Shown: one piece after another, positions 1-5,000 of the stretch
How positions within the stretch are numbered: the stretch's first letter is position 1
Layout of the letters: each line of letters starts with the position of its first letter
From: Magnetovibrio sp.
GTDB taxonomy: Bacteria > Pseudomonadota > Alphaproteobacteria > Rhodospirillales > Magnetovibrionaceae
Direction of reading: 5' to 3'
DNA: 5,721 nucleotides
NCBI GenBank assembly: GCA_016763255.1
Contig: JAESUA010000084.1
Location: 1 to 5,721, forward strand
The notes under the pieces: model-generated
Told to the model about the DNA's origin: nothing
Seen by the model: the letters and a program-made list of their open reading frames with translations, nothing else
Databases searched by the model: none
Made by a program: the position numbers and the translations under genes

Positions 1-48
1 GTTGCCCATGCCGTTACCCATGCCATTGCCCATGCCGTTGCCCCAACC
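1..48 (-). repeat. 12-nt tandem repeat encoding Gly-Met-Gly-Asn units
   Basis: Three 12-nt units lie at 1-12, 13-24 and 25-36, differing only at one or two bases, with a degenerate fourth at 37-48. They encode repeated GMGN tetrapeptides inside the sulfur globule family gene, and the array may continue past the left edge. Upstream of it, at 49-99, the gene has looser Asn-Asn-Gly-Trp-Gly-Asn repeats. Confidence 0.75.
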
Positions 49-201
49 GTTGTTGTTGCCATTGCCCCAACCGTTGTTGCCCCAACCATTGTTGTTGCCA
101 AACGGGCCCCAGCCCCATGCGGATGCATCGTTTGCAGCCATGGAACCGACGACAGCAACACCGGCGATAGCCAAGACCTTCATCATTTTGGTCGCGTTCA
201 T
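1..201 (-). CDS. Sulfur globule family protein, N-terminal part (runs off left edge)
   Basis: The visible 67 residues start MNATKMMKVLAIAGVAVVGS and form a clear Sec signal peptide: Lys residues, a hydrophobic core of Ala/Val/Gly/Ile, and likely cleavage after ASA near residue 28. The mature part opens WGWGPFG and continues as Asn/Gly/Trp repeats, then Gly-Asn-Gly-Met repeats up to the window edge. This Trp/Gly/Asn opening after a signal peptide is typical of the sulfur globule protein family, structural proteins that coat elemental sulfur deposits in sulfur-oxidising bacteria. There is no cysteine in the visible part, as in the classical Sgp proteins. The ATG at 199-201 is chosen for its strong ribosome binding site and because the signal peptide begins there. 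It is last in a same-strand run of four genes, 147 nt after its neighbour. The C-terminus is not visible. Family assignment rests on composition and motif pattern; another Gly-rich secreted structural protein is the main alternative. Confidence 0.75.
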   Translation of the reverse strand, partial: MNATKMMKVLAIAGVAVVGSMAANDASAWGWGPFGNNNGWGNNGWGNGNNNGWGNGMGNGMGNGMGN

Positions 202-348
202 ATCCAGTACTCCTTGTGCTTCATTTTTTCTCCCCTGATTTGAAACGGATGCTGGAGAGGGGAAGCTCCAAAAACCCGCATCGGACATACAATCCGTTAG
301 CTCAATCGGGTGCGATCCCGAAAAACAATGACCTTTGAGATGCCTTGC
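202..348 (-). promoter_or_regulatory. 147-nt leader/intergenic region with competing short hairpins
   Basis: This is the largest gap between genes here. Read on the minus strand it contains three short inverted repeats that overlap one another. (a) TCGGG/CCCGA pairs 317-321 with 306-310. (b) ACCCG/CGGGT pairs 307-311 with 274-278, encloses a smaller CGGA/TCCG stem (293-296 with 282-285), and is followed at once by a run of T at 270-274. (c) GATGC/GCATC pairs 278-282 with 248-252, stacked on TGGAG/CTCCA (266-270 with 253-257). Pairs a and b exclude each other, as do b and c. That could be a regulatory leader or a weak terminator for the gene ending at 349, but all stems are short and could arise by chance. 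No convincing -35/-10 pair was found. Confidence 0.3.
210..215 (-). promoter_or_regulatory. Shine-Dalgarno site of the sulfur globule family gene
   Basis: AAGGAG on the minus strand, 8 nt before the ATG at 199-201. It is the strongest ribosome binding site in the window and fixes the start. It fits a highly translated structural protein. Confidence 0.8.
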
Positions 349-822
349 CTACCAAAACGGCGACCAAGACATCGGGCCACCCAATCCATTTCCTCCGCCG
401 GCACCCGGCCATAGACCGGACCCACCAAAGGGCATGCCCAAACCGTTCGAAGGGCCATAACCGCCCCCGCCCAGACCGGGATTTCCATATCCAAGACCAC
501 CCCTATATGGCGAAGCGCCATAACCAAGCGCCCCCCCATAACCGGAGCCGTAAGGTCGATAGCCCAATCCCGGATATGCATTCATCGAACCCATTTGTGG
601 GTAGCCTGCATAACCGCGATCTTCGCCATTCACATCGCCGTCAAGCGGCGCATACTTCGGCACATTTAATGACGGACGAACCTGTGGGGCTGGCTGTGGC
701 GTGTAATATTGCCCGCTGGCCTGCGGATCGGCACGCCACGGGTTTTGCGCTGCAGCCACGGACGGGCACGCGGCAGACAATGCCACGATCAATGTTCCCA
801 CCAGTGTCATACGGTTGTTCAT
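349..822 (-). CDS. Exported Gly/Tyr/Pro-rich protein, unknown function, possible sulfur globule envelope component
   Basis: This 157-residue protein starts at the ATG at 820-822. Residues 1-25 form a Sec signal peptide: Asn/Arg n-region, hydrophobic core TLVGTLIVALSAA, likely cleavage at AAA before Gln26. The mature part begins with a Gln/Pro-rich stretch (residues 26-60, with VPKYAPLD at 54-61). It then becomes Gly/Tyr-rich low complexity to the end (residues 70-157), with GYG and GLG steps and an aromatic ending SWSPFW. No catalytic domain or known fold was recognised. The only cysteine, Cys19, is inside the signal peptide. It lies 45 nt after the preceding gene on the same strand, so co-transcription is likely. 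Its GGPMSWSP segment resembles GGPFSWAP in that neighbour and its PFGG echoes the other two exported proteins. A structural role with them is inferred, not shown. The later Met5 is a less likely start because it would remove the n-region Arg. Confidence 0.8.
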   Translation of the reverse strand: MNNRMTLVGTLIVALSAACPSVAAAQNPWRADPQASGQYYTPQPAPQVRPSLNVPKYAPLDGDVNGEDRGYAGYPQMGSMNAYPGLGYRPYGSGYGGALGYGASPYRGGLGYGNPGLGGGGYGPSNGLGMPFGGSGLWPGAGGGNGLGGPMSWSPFW

Positions 823-831
823 CTGTTTTAG

Positions 832-837
832 TTCCCT
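832..837 (-). promoter_or_regulatory. Probable ribosome binding site of the 157-residue gene
   Basis: AGGGAA on the minus strand, 9 nt before the ATG at 820-822. It is moderate in strength, lies within the 45-nt gap after the preceding stop codon, and supports this start over Met5. Confidence 0.55.
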
Positions 838-867
838 GTTGCCAATTGAGACCTGTCTAAGGGCCGT

Positions 868-2007
868 CTATTGAGCGCTGTCATCACTGGACGGTGCGGG
901 CGTATGCGGTTGCGGGGCATAACCATATGGGGTGCCATAAGGCGCGCCATACCCTTGCCCGGCGATAGGTTGGCCGAACCCCCGGCCATATCCTTGTTGG
1001 GCATAAGGGTTGGTGCGCTGCCTATCCGCAAAACGCTGCTTGGCTTCGGCGTAACGTTGTTCAGCCGCCGCCCGGCGTTCATTAACCCAATCTGGTTGCA
1101 CAGCTTGCGCTTGTGAGGGGGCTTGTGCACGAGCCTGAGGTGCCTGCGGCAATTGATAAGCCCGCGGGGCTTGATATCCCTGCGGGGCTCGATAACCCTG
1201 CAGGGCTCGATAACCCTGCGGGGCAGGTTGCTGCTGTCCAAAAAAACCACCTGGATTGGCCATATTCCTGCCTTGAGGAGCCCATGAGAACGGACCCCCA
1301 TAACCCGCTACGGGAGCGCCATAAGCCCGAGCCGTTTGCATTTTTGGCGTCCCAGCCTGCGGTGTTGCAGCTGAAGCCGCATCGCTATTGGGGGCCGTTT
1401 GTTTGAGCGGTTGCAAAGCGTATTGCGGGGCCGTATTGGCCTGGCTGTAGGGCGTACCATACGGTGCGCCATAACCTTGGCCATAGGGCATCCCATAAGG
1501 CATGCCATTCATAAATTGGTGGCCCCAGCCATTGTTGCCGGCACCATGCCCCCCCATGGCGATGCGGCCACGCACCTGAAAATCGACATTGGCGTTTCCA
1601 CCGGCGTCACCGGTTGCTGTGCCACCCTGGGAGTTACCTTGGGAGCCGCCAAAAGCATTGGCGTGATTGCCCGACACCGGGAAGGGAGGAGCTTGCTGGG
1701 CTTGCGCGGCGGTGCTGCCAACAGACGCTGCCGGTTTTGCCATCGGATCAAAGCCCATCGGCGCAAAGCCACCGTGGTGCATTCCAGGCTGCCCAATTCC
1801 ATGATGCCCGCCGCCAAACGGATTGGCCATCATGCCACGTGAAAAGAACGGTCCTTGCGGTGCCGGAGGATACGACGACGTCGCCTGCTCAACCGGTTGA
1901 GAAACACCTTGATCCGTTGCAGTATTTTGTTCTGCCGCCAAAACACCAACCGGAAGTGCCAACACCATCACGCTCGTCATCAGGCTAGACTTTAGATTCG
2001 GGCACAT
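868..2007 (-). CDS. Exported repetitive Gly/Gln/Pro/Tyr-rich protein, probable large sulfur globule family member
   Basis: Read from the ATG at 2005-2007 this gives 379 residues. Residues 1-24 are a Sec signal peptide (MCPNLKSSLMTSVMVLALPV then GVLA, cleavage near AEQ). The mature protein is low complexity throughout. Residues 60-85 are Gly/His-rich with NPFGGGHHG. Residues 140-162 (NVDFQVRGRIAMGGHGAG, then NNGWG) recall the short beta-like segment followed by Gly-rich sequence seen in sulfur globule proteins. Residues 168-187 and 350-361 are Gly/Pro/Tyr-rich, 262-285 hold hexapeptide repeats, and 305-331 form a charged, probably helical island around Trp307. The mature part has no cysteine. 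It lies 49 nt after the RND permease stop and 45 nt before the next gene, so it is very likely in one operon. In-frame ATGs at 2028, 2055 and 2073 would lengthen the N-terminus. The one at 2055 sits one base after the permease stop and could be translationally coupled. The 2007 start is preferred for its GGAAGGAA site and compact signal peptide. No enzyme motif was seen; the function is inferred. Confidence 0.75.
   Translation of the reverse strand: MCPNLKSSLMTSVMVLALPVGVLAAEQNTATDQGVSQPVEQATSSYPPAPQGPFFSRGMMANPFGGGHHGIGQPGMHHGGFAPMGFDPMAKPAASVGSTAAQAQQAPPFPVSGNHANAFGGSQGNSQGGTATGDAGGNANVDFQVRGRIAMGGHGAGNNGWGHQFMNGMPYGMPYGQGYGAPYGTPYSQANTAPQYALQPLKQTAPNSDAASAATPQAGTPKMQTARAYGAPVAGYGGPFSWAPQGRNMANPGGFFGQQQPAPQGYRALQGYRAPQGYQAPRAYQLPQAPQARAQAPSQAQAVQPDWVNERRAAAEQRYAEAKQRFADRQRTNPYAQQGYGRGFGQPIAGQGYGAPYGTPYGYAPQPHTPAPSSDDSAQ
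925..960 (-). repeat. Second copy of a 12-residue GQGYGAPYGTPY repeat
   Basis: Residues 350-361 of the 379-residue protein are identical to residues 176-187 (encoded at 1447-1482). Eight of the 12 codons differ between copies, all at third positions and all synonymous, so the peptide rather than the DNA is conserved. Confidence 0.9.
1153..1224 (-). repeat. Four 18-nt tandem repeats encoding APQGYR-type hexapeptides
   Basis: The units are 1153-1170, 1171-1188, 1189-1206 and 1207-1224. Read on the minus strand they encode APQGYR, ALQGYR, APQGYQ and APRAYQ (residues 262-285 of the exported 379-residue protein). The first three coding units are nearly identical and the last (1153-1170) has diverged. 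The unit length is a multiple of three, so copy number can change without breaking the frame. Confidence 0.9.
1447..1482 (-). repeat. First copy of a 12-residue GQGYGAPYGTPY repeat
   Basis: Encodes residues 176-187 of the 379-residue protein, directly after shorter MPYG/MPYG units. It pairs with the identical peptide encoded at 925-960. Confidence 0.9.
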
Positions 2008-2014
2008 GATCCAA

Positions 2015-2022
2015 TTCCTTCC
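2015..2022 (-). promoter_or_regulatory. Shine-Dalgarno site deciding the start of the 379-residue gene
   Basis: GGAAGGAA on the minus strand, 7 nt before the ATG at 2005-2007. It lies in the 49-nt gap after the permease stop and is the main reason for choosing this start over the upstream in-frame ATGs. Confidence 0.65.
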
Positions 2023-2056
2023 GTTCATTGCTTTGCTCATTTTCATCACCACCATC

Positions 2057-5000
2057 TCACCCCTTATCGTCATCCGGGCCGTCAGAGCCGCTGTCAGGGG
2101 CCGTCTTCAACCGAATGCCGCGTCGTTTTGCTTTGGAACGCGCTTTGGCTGGTGCCTTTGCATCGCCTTGCAGCTGTGACGGCGCTGGTTTGGTGGATGA
2201 TGTTTTCTTCACCACGGGTTTTGTCGAAGATTTTTTGGCCTCATCCTTTTGTGCTGGTGACTTTTTAGCTGGTGCTTTTTTGGCAACAGGTTTTTTAGCC
2301 ACGGCTTTTTTCGCAGAAGCCTTCTTCACCGCCGGTTTTTTCGTTTCAGCCTTTTTCGGTTGTGCTTTCACAACCGGCGTTGTCTTGGCTGATGGCGCTT
2401 TAACCTCAGCCTTTGAAGGCACCTCAGGTTCAACCTTCTTCACATCCGCTTTGGCTGAGGTTTTGGCTTTTGGTTCGACGGGTTCTGGTTCTGGGGCAAC
2501 GGATACAGGTGTAGGTGCAAACCGTTCACGCAGGCGGGCAAAGGTGTCCTTGACGAACAACATCATAAAGTACGGCAGCGCACGCAGCGCATACCCCACC
2601 ATCACCAAAATCGGCGTGATCTTCTTGACCCATTTCCAACGCCGCACCCAATCAACCAACGTCACCACGGCGGTCCAAGCAAAAATCGCGATGATCGCCG
2701 GGATCACCCAAATCAGTCGGATCTTGCCTTTGCTCCAGTCTTGTTTTTCACCGGCGGGTGCGCTCAACGCGATGCCCGGATCGGCCACGGCCACCGCAGG
2801 CATACCACCGATGGCAGCGGTGAACCGTTGCACACCGTTGGCACAGCCGAAGACTTTTTGCGGATCATTGATGGCGCATTTCAACGGGATCACCACCAGC
2901 GTCAACAAAGTTGAAACCAATACGCCGAACATCAACGAGATCGCCATGCCCTGGAAAATTGGATCGGTGATGATCACACTGGAACCGGCCACCAAGGCCA
3001 GGGCGGTGATCAAAATCGGTCGAGTCCGCGCCCGACAGGCCGCAATCACCGCTTCTTGCACCGGCATGCCGTCTTCGACCGCGCGTTTGGAAAAATCCGC
3101 CAGCAAGATCGAATTACGCACAATGATGCCCGCCAAGGCGATAAAGCCGATCATCGAGGTGGCGGTGAATTCGGCCCCAAACAACCAGTGACCGGGAATG
3201 ATGCCGATCAACGTCAACGGGATTGGTGCCATGATAATGGCGGGCAGTTTGAGGTTGCCGAACTCCCACATCACCAGCATGTAAATCAGCACCAACGCAA
3301 CACCAAAAGCGAGGCCCATATCGCGGAAGGTTACATAAGTCACCGTCCACTCACCGGTCCATTCAAAGGCACTGGTGAAACTGTTGGCGGGCGGCGAGAA
3401 ATAATTGGCTTCCAACTTCACGCCATCGGGCGAGACGTAATCCTCCAGCAGGTCTTCGACTTCCCACATGCCGTAGATGGGGGCGGCCAAACGACCCGCG
3501 ACCTCGCCGGTGACAAATTCGACCGGGCGTAAATCTTTATGGAAGATCAGCTCATCTTGAGCCACACGTTCGAACCGGCCCAATTCCGACAACGGGATCA
3601 TCTTGCCGTTGGATGACGGGATCGGCAGTTGGCCGATGCGAGAGAACTGATCACGCATCGCGATGGGAATTTGCAGTACGATGTAGCGCGGCTCCAAGAT
3701 ATTGCCGAGCTTCAAATCACCCAACTTATAGCTGCCCATGACCATTTCGAGTTGGCTGTTGATGTCTTCGACCGACACCCCACGGCGCACGGCTTTTTCA
3801 CGATCAACAATAAAGTGCCAAGCCTCATACGGGTCTTGCATAAAGGTGTCTTCGTCGACCACATTGTTGGCCTTGGCGAACATCTTGGTCAAATCACGCG
3901 CCACTTGACGACGAGTTTGCGCATCGGGGCCATAGACTTCGGCCACCATGGTTTGCATCACCGGTGGTCCCGGCGGCATTTCGACCACCTCGATTTTTGC
4001 ACCGAGTTTTTTGGCGATCGGTGTCAGCATGTCACGCGCGGCGACGGCCAATTCGTGAGAAGTGCGTTCACGATCCCCCTTGCCCAACAGCTGCACCTGA
4101 ATATCACCTTGCCAGTTGTCCTGGCGCAGATAGGTGTGACGCACCAAACCGTTGAAGTTGAACGGTGATGCGGTGCCGGCATAGGTCTGAATGGCGGTCA
4201 CTTCGGGCAACGTCAACAGCTGGTCGGTCATCGCCTGGGTGGCATTTGCGGTCACGGCCAAGGCGGTGCCTTCGGGCATGTTCACGACCACGTTGAATTC
4301 AGGTTTATTGTCCAACGGCAACATCTTCACCGTCACCGCGGTGGTGTAAAACAGCCCAAAACTAGCGAACAAGACAGCCAACATGGAATACCGGAAAATA
4401 CGATACTTGGTCTTGCTTTCAATCAACGGCGTGAGAATCCGACGAAACATCTGATCCAGCCATTTTTGCTGTTTTTCTTCTTTGAGGTGGGCCTTTTGGA
4501 GGCTTGCCATCGACGGGCGAATGCGCATCGCCAACCACGGCGTAAAGATGAACGCGGCAAACAAAGAAAAGATCATCGCCACCGAACCCAGTGCCGGGAT
4601 CGGCGCCATGTACGGGCCCATCATGCCGGACACAAAGCCCATCGGCATCAGCGCCGCGATCACGGTGAAGGTTGCCAAGATGGTCGGATTGCCAACTTCG
4701 GCCACCGCTTTGATGGAGATATCGGTATCCACTTCACCCTTGAGCAGCCAATGGCGGTAGATATTTTCAATCACCACGATGGCGTCATCGACCAAGATAC
4801 CGATCGAGAAAATCAGCGCAAACAGGCTCACCCGATCAATGGTGAAGCCCATAATCCAAGCCATGAACACGGTCACCAAGATGACCACCGGGATCACGAT
4901 CAGCACCACCACGGCGGCGCGATAGCCCAAGAAGATCAAAATCAACACCGTCACCGCGGCGGTCGCCACGAACAGCTTGAAAATCAACTCATTTACTTTG

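Noticed and set aside
306..321. TCGGG/CCCGA hairpin as a rho-independent terminator for the gene ending at 349
   Set aside because: On the transcribed strand the T-run comes before the stem, not after it, and the stem is only 5 bp.
763..777. Lipoprotein signal (SAAC, Cys19) in the 157-residue protein
   Set aside because: Position -3 is Ser rather than the usual Leu, and a good signal peptidase I site (AAA before Gln26) follows.
345..860. Plus-strand open frame opposite the 157-residue gene
   Set aside because: It lacks a signal peptide, domain or good ribosome binding site, while the minus-strand frame has a proper signal peptide and site. It is read as the complement of Gly-rich codons.
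1153..1224. Possible CRISPR array
   Set aside because: The units are contiguous 18-mers without spacers and encode an in-frame hexapeptide repeat.
2008..2073. Upstream in-frame starts (2028, 2055, 2073) for the 379-residue protein
   Set aside because: They would give an overlong signal-peptide n-region. The 2055 start, one base after the permease stop, stays a possible coupled start but is less favoured than 2007 with its GGAAGGAA site.
2060..2524. Lysine-rich tail as a separate histone-like gene
   Set aside because: It is continuous in frame with the permease and has no start codon with a ribosome binding site at its beginning.
2028..3191. Long plus-strand open frame (387 codons) opposite the permease C-terminus
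   Set aside because: It is antisense to a well-supported RND coding sequence. Its Phe/Ala-rich part is just the complement of the Lys/Ala tail codons, and it shows no recognisable domain.
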